Below the pieces are notes generated by a model. The model worked only from the letters and a program-made list of their open reading frames with translations, was not told where the DNA came from and made no database searches. The position numbers and the translations under genes were made by a program. DNA of 39,492 nucleotides from Phenylobacterium aquaticum. Lineage in GTDB: Bacteria > Pseudomonadota > Alphaproteobacteria > Caulobacterales > Caulobacteraceae. Below are positions 1-6,819 of the stretch, one piece after another. The stretch spans positions 1 through 39,492 of the forward strand of contig NZ_CANCLE010000013.1 in NCBI RefSeq assembly GCF_947378715.1. Reading direction: 5' to 3'. How positions within the stretch are numbered: the first letter of the stretch is position 1; every line of letters starts with the position of its first letter.

Positions 1-530
1 GCCAGGCCGCCGTGCTGGCCGCCGTGGCCAAGAAGGCGGGCTGGGGCGCGAAGCTTCCGGCGAACACCGGGCTCGGCATCGCCACGACCTTCGGCCAGGA
101 ACGCGACATGCCGACCTGGGCCGCCTGTATCGCCAAGGTCCATGTCGACCGCAGGACCGGGGCGGTGAGGGTGCAGAAGCTGACCCTGGTCACCGACGCC
201 GGGACCATCGTCCACCCGGACGGCGCCCTGGCCCAGGTGCAGGGGGCGAGCCTCTGGGGCCTCAGCCTGGCGCTGTTCGAGGGCACCGAATTCGCCAAGG
301 GCCAGGTCGCCGACACCAATCTGGACACCTACACGCCCCTGCGGATGAGCGACGTGCCGGAGCTGGACATCAGCTTCACCCCCAGCACCGAGCCTCCCGT
401 CGGCCTGGGCGAGCCGGCCACCACCGTGGTCGCCCCCGCCATCGGTAACGCCATCTTCGCCGCCGTCGGCGCCCGGGTCCGCCACCTGCCGATCCGCCCC
501 GAAGCGGTGCTGGCGGCGCTGAAGGGCTGA
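1..530 (+). CDS. Molybdopterin-binding (large) subunit of a xanthine dehydrogenase/isoquinoline oxidoreductase-type enzyme, C-terminal part
   Basis: The reading frame is open from the left edge (codons from base 3) to a TGA at 530, so only the last about 176 residues are seen. These end in the conserved tail of aldehyde/xanthine oxidoreductase large subunits. The stretch VGLGEPATTVV holds the glutamate that acts as general base in this family, followed by APAIGNAIFAAVGARVRHLPI, the usual C-terminal signature. The pattern VHVDRRTGAVRVQKL is the strand preceding it. Members hydroxylate aromatic or heterocyclic carbons or aldehydes with a molybdenum cofactor; single-gene IorB-like forms are often exported with a small 2Fe-2S partner. 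The substrate cannot be told from this fragment. The upstream part and the iron-sulfur subunit would lie left of the window. Confidence 0.85.
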   Translation, partial: QAAVLAAVAKKAGWGAKLPANTGLGIATTFGQERDMPTWAACIAKVHVDRRTGAVRVQKLTLVTDAGTIVHPDGALAQVQGASLWGLSLALFEGTEFAKGQVADTNLDTYTPLRMSDVPELDISFTPSTEPPVGLGEPATTVVAPAIGNAIFAAVGARVRHLPIRPEAVLAALKG

Positions 531-555
531 GACGACGATTGAACTCGCCGCCGAA

Positions 556-579
556 CCAAGCTGGTATCCGCCAGCTTGG
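556..579 (+). terminator. Perfect 9-bp hairpin between the molybdenum enzyme gene and kgtP
   Basis: CCAAGCTGG (556-564) is followed by a six-base loop and CCAGCTTGG (571-579), a perfect palindrome. There is no T-run after it, so it is not a classical intrinsic terminator. Its right arm runs directly into the Shine-Dalgarno GGGGAGG (578-584) of the next gene, so it may instead affect that gene's translation or protect a processed 3' end. Function is inference. Confidence 0.4.
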
Positions 580-590
580 GGAGGCGTGAC

Positions 591-1886
591 ATGACTGAAG
601 TCCAGACGGCGGCGGGGACGCCCCGCGCGCCGAACCGGCTGCGTTCGATCCTGGCGGGGTCGGCCGGCAATATGGTCGAGACCTTCGACTGGTTCGTCTA
701 TGCCGCCTTCGCGCTCTATTTCGCCAAGGTGTTCTTCCCCAAGGGCGATGACACCGCCCAGCTGCTCAACACGGCGGCGGTGTTCGCAGTGGGCTTCCTG
801 GCGCGTCCGGTAGGCGCCTGGCTGATGGGGCTCTATGCCGACCGGGCGGGACGCCGCGCGGCCATGACCGCCTCGATCCTGCTGATGTGCGCCGGCTCGC
901 TGCTGATCGGCCTCTGCCCCTCCTATGCCCAGATCGGCATAGGCGCGCCGATCCTCTTGACCTCGGCCCGCGTGCTCCAGGGGCTGAGCATGGGCGGCGA
1001 ATACGGCACCAGCGCCACCTATATGGCCGAGATGGCCAGCCGGAAGCACCGGGGCTTCTGGTCGGGGGTGTTCTACGCCACCCTGATCGGCGGCCAGCTG
1101 CTGGCCACCGGCGTGCTGCTCGTGCTGCAGGCCCGTCTCAGCCCCGAGGCGCTGCAGGCCTGGGGTTGGCGGGTTCCGTTCTTCATCGGCGGCGGCCTGG
1201 CCGTGGTCGTCTGGATCCTGCGGCGCGGCATGGGCGAAACCCCGGCCTTCGAGGGCCGGCCGGATGAGCGCGCCACCACCTGGAAGCTGATCGTCCGCCA
1301 CCCGCGCGAGAGCCTGATCGTCATGGGCCTGACCGCCGGCGGGACGCTCGGCTACTACACCTTCACCAGCTATATGCAGAAGTTCCTGGTCAACACCTCG
1401 GGCTTCACCAAGGGCCAGGCCACCCAGGTCACCGCCGCCGGCCTGGTGCTGTTCCTGCTGGTCAATCCGCTGCTGGGCGCCCTGTCCGACAAGGTCGGCC
1501 GCAAGCCGCTGCTGATCACCTTCGGGGTGCTGGGCGCGCTCTGCACCTGGCCGATCATGGCGACCCTCGCCGCCACCCATTCCCTCGTCGTCGCCTATGG
1601 CCTGACCGCCGCCGCCCTGGTGATCGTGGCCTGCTATTCCTCAGTGAATGGAGTCGTTAAGGCCGAACTGTTCCCGGCCGAGATCCGGGCGCTGGGCGTC
1701 GCCCTGCCCTACTCCCTCGCCAACGCCCTGTTCGGCGGCAGCGCCGAATATGTCGCCCTGTGGTTCAAGTCGCACGGCGCCGAGAGCGGCTTCTTCACCT
1801 ATGTCACCGTGGTGATCGTGGGCTCGTTGCTGGTCTATGTGTTCACGCCCGACACCGCAGCGACCAGCCGGATCACCGAGGACTGA
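591..1886 (+). CDS. kgtP: MFS alpha-ketoglutarate/dicarboxylate:proton symporter (KgtP-like, metabolite:H+ symporter family)
   Basis: A 431-residue inner-membrane transporter with about twelve hydrophobic segments. It carries the marks of the metabolite:H+ symporter branch: GNMVETFDWFVYA near residue 26, the loop 2-3 motif GLYADRAGRRAAM near 80, and GLSMGGEYGTSATYM near 131. The late segment KAELFPAEIRALGVALPYS followed by FGGSAEYVAL resembles E. coli KgtP as I remember it, which makes 2-oxoglutarate uptake the best guess; other dicarboxylates are possible. The start is the ATG at 591 because GGGGAGG sits six bases before it; an in-frame TTG at 576 would place the Shine-Dalgarno inside the gene. 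It lies 60 bases after the molybdenum enzyme gene with a hairpin in between. Confidence 0.85.
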   Translation: MTEVQTAAGTPRAPNRLRSILAGSAGNMVETFDWFVYAAFALYFAKVFFPKGDDTAQLLNTAAVFAVGFLARPVGAWLMGLYADRAGRRAAMTASILLMCAGSLLIGLCPSYAQIGIGAPILLTSARVLQGLSMGGEYGTSATYMAEMASRKHRGFWSGVFYATLIGGQLLATGVLLVLQARLSPEALQAWGWRVPFFIGGGLAVVVWILRRGMGETPAFEGRPDERATTWKLIVRHPRESLIVMGLTAGGTLGYYTFTSYMQKFLVNTSGFTKGQATQVTAAGLVLFLLVNPLLGALSDKVGRKPLLITFGVLGALCTWPIMATLAATHSLVVAYGLTAAALVIVACYSSVNGVVKAELFPAEIRALGVALPYSLANALFGGSAEYVALWFKSHGAESGFFTYVTVVIVGSLLVYVFTPDTAATSRITED

Positions 1887-1890
1887 CGCC

Positions 1891-2400
1891 CTATTGGGCC
1901 TTGCCCAGATTGGCCGAGGTCTGGGCGATGGAGGCCAGGCAGGCGGCCCTTTGCACCGCCAGCTTGGGGTCGGTCACCGCCGAGATCGCCTGGGTCGACT
2001 TCACGACATTGGCCTTGGTGACCGCGACCGGCTCCTCGATGCCCAGCGGCAGGCAGATCAGGTCGTGCGAGAACTGATCGCCGGTGTCGACATAGGGCAG
2101 CACGGCCGAGGGGTTCTTCTGCATCGCCTGGGCCAGGGACTGGATCAGGCCCTCGGCGGCGCAGGCGCTGCCCGAGGTCTTGACCAGCTGGACGCCCAGC
2201 GCCACCGCCCCTGGCGTCCCGCCGGCCACCAGCTTGTAGCCGCGGCCGGTGTCGCAGTTGAACTCATGGCTGGCCAGATAGGCCGGGCCCTTGGCGGCCA
2301 GCTCGGCCTGCAGGGCCGCCAGCTTGGGCGTCGCCGCCTGGGCGCCGGAGGCGCCGGTCAGCAGCGCGGCTGCGGAAATCAGGGCGAAGATGCGGGTCAT
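1891..2400 (-). CDS. Secreted hypothetical protein
   Basis: A 169-residue protein beginning with a clear signal peptide (MTRIFALISAAALLTGASGAQA, cleavage after AQA near residue 22), so it is probably periplasmic. The mature part is alpha-helical in character with four cysteines (in FNCDTG, SACAAE, LICLPLG and AACLAS), which could form two disulfides. I do not recognise a domain. The ATG at 2400 is preferred over an upstream in-frame start at 2541 because it begins exactly at the signal peptide. It is convergent with kgtP, whose stop is only four bases away, and lies downstream of the glutathione peroxidase gene on the same strand, with which it may share a transcript. Confidence 0.75.
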   Translation of the reverse strand: MTRIFALISAAALLTGASGAQAATPKLAALQAELAAKGPAYLASHEFNCDTGRGYKLVAGGTPGAVALGVQLVKTSGSACAAEGLIQSLAQAMQKNPSAVLPYVDTGDQFSHDLICLPLGIEEPVAVTKANVVKSTQAISAVTDPKLAVQRAACLASIAQTSANLGKAQ

Positions 2401-2479
2401 GTCGGAGCGTCCCTCAGAAGCCCCGACCGTCCCGGTCAGCGTCGCCAAGGTCAAGGCGACCCCGACCCGGTTTGGGCGG

Positions 2480-2956
2480 CTAGAGCGCCGCCTCGACCGC
2501 GCCGGTGATCTCACCGTCGAGCGGTTCGGTGCGCGGACCAAAGGCGCGGATCAACTGGCCGTCCTTGCCGAACAGCAGCTTGTGGAAGTTCCAGGCCGGA
2601 TCGGCGGATTCGCCCAGAGTTTCGAGCGCCCACTTGTAGAACGGGTGCGCCGTCTCGCCCTTCACGTCCTCCTTGGAGGTCAGGGGGAAGTCGATGTTGA
2701 AGCGGGTCTCGCAGAAGTCCTTGATCTCGGCTTCCGTCCCCGGCTCCTGGCCCATGAACTGGTTGCAGGGCACGCCCAGCACCACCAGCCCCTGGTCCTT
2801 GTAGTCGGAATAGAGCTTTTCCAGCCCGTCATATTGCGGGGTCAGGCCGCACTTCGACGCGGTATTGACCACCAGCACGACCTTGTCCTTGAAGGTCGTC
2901 AGCGGCAGGGCCGCGCCGTCGATGGTCTTGAAGGCGAAATCGTAGGCGGTGGTCAT
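2480..2956 (-). CDS. Glutathione peroxidase family (Cys type, probably thioredoxin-dependent)
   Basis: A 158-residue thioredoxin-fold peroxidase that reduces hydrogen peroxide or lipid hydroperoxides in the cytoplasm. Visible motifs are VVNTASKCGLTPQY with the peroxidatic Cys36, PCNQFMGQEPG with catalytic Gln70, and WNFHK with Trp122-Asn123, together the family's catalytic tetrad. Cys82 in FCETRFNIDFP matches the resolving cysteine of the monomeric type that is recycled by thioredoxin rather than glutathione; that assignment follows family knowledge. The length is normal for bacterial BtuE/Gpx proteins. No leader peptide is present. The ATG at 2956 is the only sensible start, at the beginning of the conserved domain. 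Confidence 0.92.
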   Translation of the reverse strand: MTTAYDFAFKTIDGAALPLTTFKDKVVLVVNTASKCGLTPQYDGLEKLYSDYKDQGLVVLGVPCNQFMGQEPGTEAEIKDFCETRFNIDFPLTSKEDVKGETAHPFYKWALETLGESADPAWNFHKLLFGKDGQLIRAFGPRTEPLDGEITGAVEAAL

Positions 2957-3021
2957 GGGGCGTCCTCCAGCAGGGTCGGCGGCACGCTAGAGGGTTTGGC
3001 GGACGGGCGGAAGTTGGCTTG

Positions 3022-3061
3022 AAGCCCTCTCCCCATTTGTGGGGAGAGGGTTGGGTGAGGG
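3022..3061 (-). repeat. GC-rich palindromic intergenic repeat, copy R1a
   Basis: A perfect ten-base-pair stem, CCCTCTCCCC (3025-3034) and GGGGAGAGGG (3041-3050), followed by TTGGGTGAGGGG. Its reverse complement has the same layout as the copies near 3.12, 8.29 and 8.73 kb: a CCTCACCCAACCC-like head and then a CTCTCCCC...GGGG palindrome. It lies between the glutathione peroxidase and dehydrogenase genes and faces copy R1b head-outward. Confidence 0.75.
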
Positions 3062-3116
3062 GCGTGCCGCGACGCGGCGCGAACTCCCGACGGGGCCTCA
3101 GCGGAGATTCAGCAAG

Positions 3117-3159
3117 ACCCCCTCACCCTGCCCTCTCCCCGCCAGGCGGGGCGAGGGTA
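3117..3159 (+). repeat. GC-rich palindromic intergenic repeat, copy R1b
   Basis: The head CCCCTCACCCTG (from about 3118) is followed by the palindrome CCCTCTCCCCGCC / GGCGGGGCGAGGG (3131-3158). It is the same family as R1a but in the opposite orientation, so the two form an inverted pair around about 55 bases of unique sequence. It ends just before the stop codon of the downstream dehydrogenase gene. Confidence 0.75.
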
Positions 3160-3165
3160 TTGGGC

Positions 3166-4086
3166 TCAGCCCTGCTCCATCGCCTGTTCGACGGCAAGCG
3201 CCAGGTCCAGGGCCAGAGCGGCTTCCTGGGCGGTGCAGATCGGGCGGGGCGCGTCGCCGCGCACCGCGGCCAGGAAGGCGGCGACACTGGCGCCCAGCGG
3301 GTCCTTGGAGCCCGGCGCCTCGGCGAAATCGGCGTTGAGCGGATAGCCGGTGGTGTTGCGGAACGCCCGGCTGACGAAGTCGATCTCAAGCTCGCCCGAC
3401 GGATAGACCAGCTTCATGGTCCGCTTGCGCCCCTCCGCCATGCGCGAGGCGTCGAAGGTCGCGGTGAAGCCGGTGTCGAAGGTCACTTCCGCCTGGGCCC
3501 GGTCCCAGCCGCCGGAATAGGCGATGACGCCCTCGGCCTCCACGGCCAGGGGCTCGCCCTTGCAAAGCGCCAGGGCCAGGTCGAGGTCGTGGATCATCAG
3601 GTCCAGCACCACCGAGACGTCCAGGCTGCGCTCCGACTCCGGGCCGTGGCGCAGGGCCTCCATCCGCAGGGGCTGCTCGGGAATGTCGAACAGGCCGATG
3701 GCCTGGGAGAACAGCCGTTCCTGATGACCGCAGGCGACGATCAGCTTGCGCCGGGCGGCCTCGTCCATGATCCGGTCGGCGTCGCGCAGGGAGACCGCCA
3801 GCGGCTTCTCCACATAGACGGGCTTGCCGGCCTGCAGCGCGGCGACGGCGCCGTCGGCGTGAAAGACGGCGGGCGAGGCCACGGTGACCACGTCCACGGC
3901 GGCGAGGAATTCCGCCAGGTCTGTATAGCCTGTCGCCCCGTGGCGGCCGGCGACCTCGGCGGCGCGCGCGCCGTCCGGATCATAGACCCCGGCCAGGGTC
4001 GCGCCGTCGAGGGTCGCGTATTGGCGTGCGTGATAGCCGCCGAACACGCCGGCCCCGATCACTCCGCCCCGCAACTTGGCCGCCAT
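3166..4086 (-). CDS. Gfo/Idh/MocA family NAD(P)-dependent oxidoreductase
   Basis: A 306-residue cytoplasmic sugar or inositol dehydrogenase-type protein. The N-terminal Rossmann fold shows GVIGAGVFGGYHARQY (residues 8-23), then the family motif YVEKPLAVS near 95, with the lysine that usually contacts cofactor and substrate. The C-terminal alpha/beta domain has IHDLDLALAL, where the histidine and aspartate fit the usual catalytic area. Length is slightly shorter than the common 330-380. The substrate cannot be inferred. The start ATG at 4086 gives the Rossmann strand at once. The gene ends six bases from repeat R1b, which may act as its 3' end structure. Confidence 0.85.
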   Translation of the reverse strand: MAAKLRGGVIGAGVFGGYHARQYATLDGATLAGVYDPDGARAAEVAGRHGATGYTDLAEFLAAVDVVTVASPAVFHADGAVAALQAGKPVYVEKPLAVSLRDADRIMDEAARRKLIVACGHQERLFSQAIGLFDIPEQPLRMEALRHGPESERSLDVSVVLDLMIHDLDLALALCKGEPLAVEAEGVIAYSGGWDRAQAEVTFDTGFTATFDASRMAEGRKRTMKLVYPSGELEIDFVSRAFRNTTGYPLNADFAEAPGSKDPLGASVAAFLAAVRGDAPRPICTAQEAALALDLALAVEQAMEQG

Positions 4087-4209
4087 GTCACCGCTCCGAA
4101 AATTCCTGTCCCGCGCCTAGCACTCACGCGGGCTCGACGCCACCTGAGCCAGGAGTTAAACAACCGTTCGAACGCCGCTTACGGCGTAAACATCAAGGGA
4201 GAGACACCC

Positions 4210-5208
4210 ATGACCACCTCGCGTGAGATCCGCCTGAAGAGCCGCCCGGTCGGCCTGCCGACGGCCGAGAATTTCGAACTGGCCACCGTCGAGCTGCCCG
4301 CCCCCGGCCCCGGCGAGGTCCAGGTCCGCAATCAGTGGATGACCGTCGATCCCTACATGCGCGGCCGCATGAACGACGTGAAGAGCTACACCCCGCCCTT
4401 CCAGTTGGGCAAGGCGATGGAGGGCGGCGCGATCGGCGAGGTCACCCTTTCCAATGACCCCAGCCTGAAAGTCGGCGACCTGGTGCAATCGGGCATGGGC
4501 TGGCGCGAGGCCTTCAACGCGCCGGCGACCGGCGTCCAGAAGCTCGACACCCACGGCCTGCCGCCCCAGGCCTTTCTGGGCGTCGCCGGCATGCCCGGCC
4601 TGACCGCCTATGTCGGCCTGCTGCGCATCGCGGCCCTGAAGCCCGGCGACGTTGTCTTCGTGTCCGGCGGCGCCGGCGCGGTGGGCTCCGTGGTCTGCCA
4701 GATCGCCAAGCTGCGAGGCCACAAGGTCATCGCCTCGGCCGGCGGCCCGACCAAGGTCGCCTTCCTCAAGGAACTCGGCGTCGATGTGGCCATCGACTAC
4801 AAGGCCGAGCCCGACCTGACCGCCGCCCTGCAGAAGGCCGCGCCCGAGGGCATCGACGCCTATTTCGAGAATGTCGGCGGCGCGCACCTGGAAGCGGCGA
4901 TCACCGTCGCCAATCCCTTCGCCCGCTTCGCCCTGTGCGGGATGATCTCGCAGTACAACGCCACCGAACTGCCGACCGGCCCGCGCAACATCATCCAGGC
5001 GGTAGGCAAGAGCCTGCGCCTGGAAGGCTTCATCGTCTCCAATCACTGGGACATGATGCCGGCCTTCGTGAAGGACCTGTCGGAATGGTCGGCGGCCGGC
5101 AAGATCCAGTGGCGCGACACCGTCAAGGAGGGCATCGAGCGCGCGCCCGAGGCCTTCCTCGGCCTGTTCTCCGGCGAGAACTTCGGCAAGATGCTGGTGA
5201 AGCTCTAG
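4210..5208 (+). CDS. NADP-dependent oxidoreductase, MDR superfamily (CurA/prostaglandin reductase type)
   Basis: A 332-residue zinc-free medium-chain reductase of the leukotriene B4 12-hydroxydehydrogenase/CurA branch, which reduces the double bond of enones with NADPH. The marks are VDPYMRGRMND in the N-terminal domain, GMPGLTAYVGL, and the nucleotide-binding VSGGAGAVGSVVCQIAK. The C-terminal part IDAYFENVGG and ALCGMISQYN is also typical. The frame stays open far upstream (from 3019) but that extension crosses the repeats and the antisense dehydrogenase; the ATG at 4210 has AAGGGAG about eight bases before it and starts the domain. It is divergent from the Gfo/Idh/MocA gene, with about 120 bases for both promoters. 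The physiological substrate is unknown. Confidence 0.9.
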   Translation: MTTSREIRLKSRPVGLPTAENFELATVELPAPGPGEVQVRNQWMTVDPYMRGRMNDVKSYTPPFQLGKAMEGGAIGEVTLSNDPSLKVGDLVQSGMGWREAFNAPATGVQKLDTHGLPPQAFLGVAGMPGLTAYVGLLRIAALKPGDVVFVSGGAGAVGSVVCQIAKLRGHKVIASAGGPTKVAFLKELGVDVAIDYKAEPDLTAALQKAAPEGIDAYFENVGGAHLEAAITVANPFARFALCGMISQYNATELPTGPRNIIQAVGKSLRLEGFIVSNHWDMMPAFVKDLSEWSAAGKIQWRDTVKEGIERAPEAFLGLFSGENFGKMLVKL

Positions 5209-5249
5209 GTTTTTCCAACCGACGCTTGGCCATTTGAATGCGCCGTTGG

Positions 5250-5293
5250 CCGGGGGAGCCGGAGGGTCTAAAAGCCCTTCGTCCCTCCCCCGG
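5250..5293 (+). promoter_or_regulatory. Long-loop inverted repeat before the DWSA-motif gene
   Basis: CCGGGGGAG (5250-5258) pairs perfectly with CTCCCCCGG (5285-5293) across 26 bases. Inside it GGAGGG (5261-5266) can pair with CCCTCC (5283-5288), giving two competing folds. It lies between the stop of the NADP reductase and the GTG start at 5305. It may end the upstream transcript; there is no T-run, so function is uncertain. Confidence 0.3.
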
Positions 5294-5304
5294 AGCCGCG
5301 CCCT

Positions 5305-6210
5305 GTGTCCCGCCTGTTCAGCGCCTATGTGATCGTCGACTGGAGCGCCGCGGCCAAGCCGTCGACCGGCGCGGATTCCGTTTGGATCGGCGTGCTGAAG
5401 CGCGATGTCCGGTTCCGCCTGGTGTTCGAGGCGTTCAATCCGCCGACCCGGGCCGAGGCCGAGAAGAAGCTCACCGCCCTGCTGGACGACTTCAAGAAGC
5501 GCTCCGAGCGCGCCCTGGTCGGCTTCGACTTCCCGCTGGGCTTCCCGCGCGGCTTCGCCCAGGCCCTCAGCCTGCCGGGCGAACAGCCGTGGCGCGCGGC
5601 CTGGGACCAGCTCGACAAGATGGTCAAGGACAAGGCCGACAACACCAATAACCGCTTCGGCGTCGGGTCAGAGATCAACCGGCGCATGACCGGCGGGCCC
5701 TTCCCGTTCTGGGGCTGCCCGCCCAAGGACGCCCTGACCACCCTGCAGCCCAAGCGCACCCGCGAGCACGGCCCCGACGACCTGCCCGAGCTGCGCTACG
5801 CCGACCAGGCCGCCAAGGGCGCGTCGTCGATCTGGAAGCTCTATTACAACGGCTCGGTCGGCGGTCAGGCGATCCTGGGCATTCCGGCCGTCCGCCGCAT
5901 GAAGCTGGCCCGGGGCGACGCCTTCAAGGCCTGGCCCTTCGAGCTGGGCTTCAAGCCCCTGACCGAGGCCGATCTGGCCGGCGTCGACGTGGTGGCGACC
6001 GAGGTCTATCCCTCGCTCTACAAGGCGCAAGCCGCGCCGGGCGAGGTCAAGGACCTGGCCCAGGTGCGGGTGACGGCCGAGCATTTCGCCCGCCTGGACG
6101 AGGCCGGCAAGCTGAGCGCGGTGTTCGGCGCGCCGAAGGGCCTGACGCCCGAGGCCCTGGCAGCAGCAGAGTCCGAGGAAGGCTGGATCCTGGGGGTCGA
6201 GCAGGCCTAG
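5305..6210 (+). CDS. Conserved protein of unknown function with an N-terminal VDWSAAAKP motif
   Basis: A 301-residue soluble protein. It opens with SAYVIVDWSAAAKP, followed by a hydrophobic strand and VGFDFPLGFP near residue 75, a pattern like the acidic strands of RNase H-fold families such as DUF429. Near residues 112-135 are NNRFGVGSEINRRM and GPFPFWGCPP, and later ATEVYPSLY. Similar proteins carry database names from molybdopterin or cobalamin synthesis, which I do not trust; nothing here shows such a role. The start is GTG at 5305, where the conserved part begins. The final TAG (6208-6210) is the first three bases of an inverted repeat (6208-6280). Function unknown. Confidence 0.7.
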   Translation: MSRLFSAYVIVDWSAAAKPSTGADSVWIGVLKRDVRFRLVFEAFNPPTRAEAEKKLTALLDDFKKRSERALVGFDFPLGFPRGFAQALSLPGEQPWRAAWDQLDKMVKDKADNTNNRFGVGSEINRRMTGGPFPFWGCPPKDALTTLQPKRTREHGPDDLPELRYADQAAKGASSIWKLYYNGSVGGQAILGIPAVRRMKLARGDAFKAWPFELGFKPLTEADLAGVDVVATEVYPSLYKAQAAPGEVKDLAQVRVTAEHFARLDEAGKLSAVFGAPKGLTPEALAAAESEEGWILGVEQA

Positions 6211-6280
6211 TGTCCCGATTCCAAAATTCGCCGGCGCTTAGGGCGAGCTCGAACGAATTTTGGACTCGATAAGGACACTA
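6208..6280. repeat. MITE-like inverted repeat A (TAGTGTCC ends)
   Basis: The left arm (6208-6230: TAGTGTCC, CGATTCCAAAATTCG) is matched by the reverse complement of the right arm (6254-6280), which reads TAGTGTCC, then four extra bases, then an almost identical CGAGTCCAAAATTCG. About 23 bases separate the arms. The element is more AT-rich than its surroundings. Its first three bases are the stop codon of the gene at 5305-6210. Confidence 0.7.
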
Positions 6281-6297
6281 GAGATTCTTTGAGTCTC

Positions 6298-6370
6298 GTG
6301 TGCTTTTTGGATCTGAAGTTCGCTCCGACGACGATCCCACGAGTAGGCGAACTTCAGATCCAGCACACTA
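6298..6370. repeat. MITE-like inverted repeat B (TAGTGTGC ends)
   Basis: GTGTGCT, four T, GGATCTGAAGTTCGC (6298-6323) pairs with GCGAACTTCAGATCCAGCACAC (6347-6368); the T insertion is the only difference. The right end reads TAGTGTGC on the minus strand, close to the TAGTGTCC ends of element A. Its terminal TAG is the stop codon of the VanZ-like gene. The two elements are separated by only about 17 bases (6281-6297), which contain a small imperfect repeat GAGATTC-TTT-GAGTCTC. Confidence 0.7.
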
Positions 6371-6772
6371 GCCCGTCACGGGCCCCAGCGCCGCAGCAGC
6401 GGCGCGGCGGCGCTCGTCCTGGGCCGGGCGGCGCAATTGGTCGAGCCAGACCGGCAGATAGAGCGCATAGGCGCCGGCCAGGTCGGCGACCATGTCCATG
6501 GCGTCGCAATCGCGGCCAACCATGCCCTGAAGCAGTTCGCTGCCAACGCCGGCGAAGGCGACAAGGGTCGAGAGGTCCAGACGGCGACGCCCCGGGACCG
6601 CGACATAGACCAGGGCTGTCGCCCCATAGAAGGCCATGAAGTGAGCCGCCTTGTCCCAAGGGATCAGGTCGTGCTCCAGCTTCTGGAACGGCCCCAGCAT
6701 GAACACCGCCATGCAGAGGCTCAGGCCCACGAGCAGCAGGCGCGCGACGTCTCGGTTGCGAAGTCCGATCAT
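6368..6772 (-). CDS. VanZ-like family membrane protein
   Basis: A 134-residue integral membrane protein with about four hydrophobic segments. The VanZ-type signature is visible: WDKAAHFMAFYGATALVYV (residues 39-57), then GSELLQGMVGRDCDAMDMVADLAGA, matching the family pattern of a DK..HF, an E..Q, an R and a D..AN-type element. VanZ proteins are linked to glycopeptide resistance in Gram-positives but the family is broad and its role in Alphaproteobacteria is not known. The ATG at 6772 begins the first membrane segment region. The stop TAG at 6368-6370 is supplied by repeat B, and the last residues (PVTG) lie just outside the repeat. It is convergent with the DWSA-motif gene. Confidence 0.75.
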   Translation of the reverse strand: MIGLRNRDVARLLLVGLSLCMAVFMLGPFQKLEHDLIPWDKAAHFMAFYGATALVYVAVPGRRRLDLSTLVAFAGVGSELLQGMVGRDCDAMDMVADLAGAYALYLPVWLDQLRRPAQDERRRAAAAALGPVTG

Positions 6773-6819
6773 GCCCCAACCCTAGGGCGCCGGGTTGAAG
6801 TCCCAGTTTACCAACAGGC

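Noticed and set aside
3019..5208. A single open frame of 729 codons on the plus strand
   Set aside because: Its first about 397 codons run through the repeats and antisense to the Gfo/Idh/MocA gene, without family motifs; only the part from 4210 has a ribosome site and the MDR domain.
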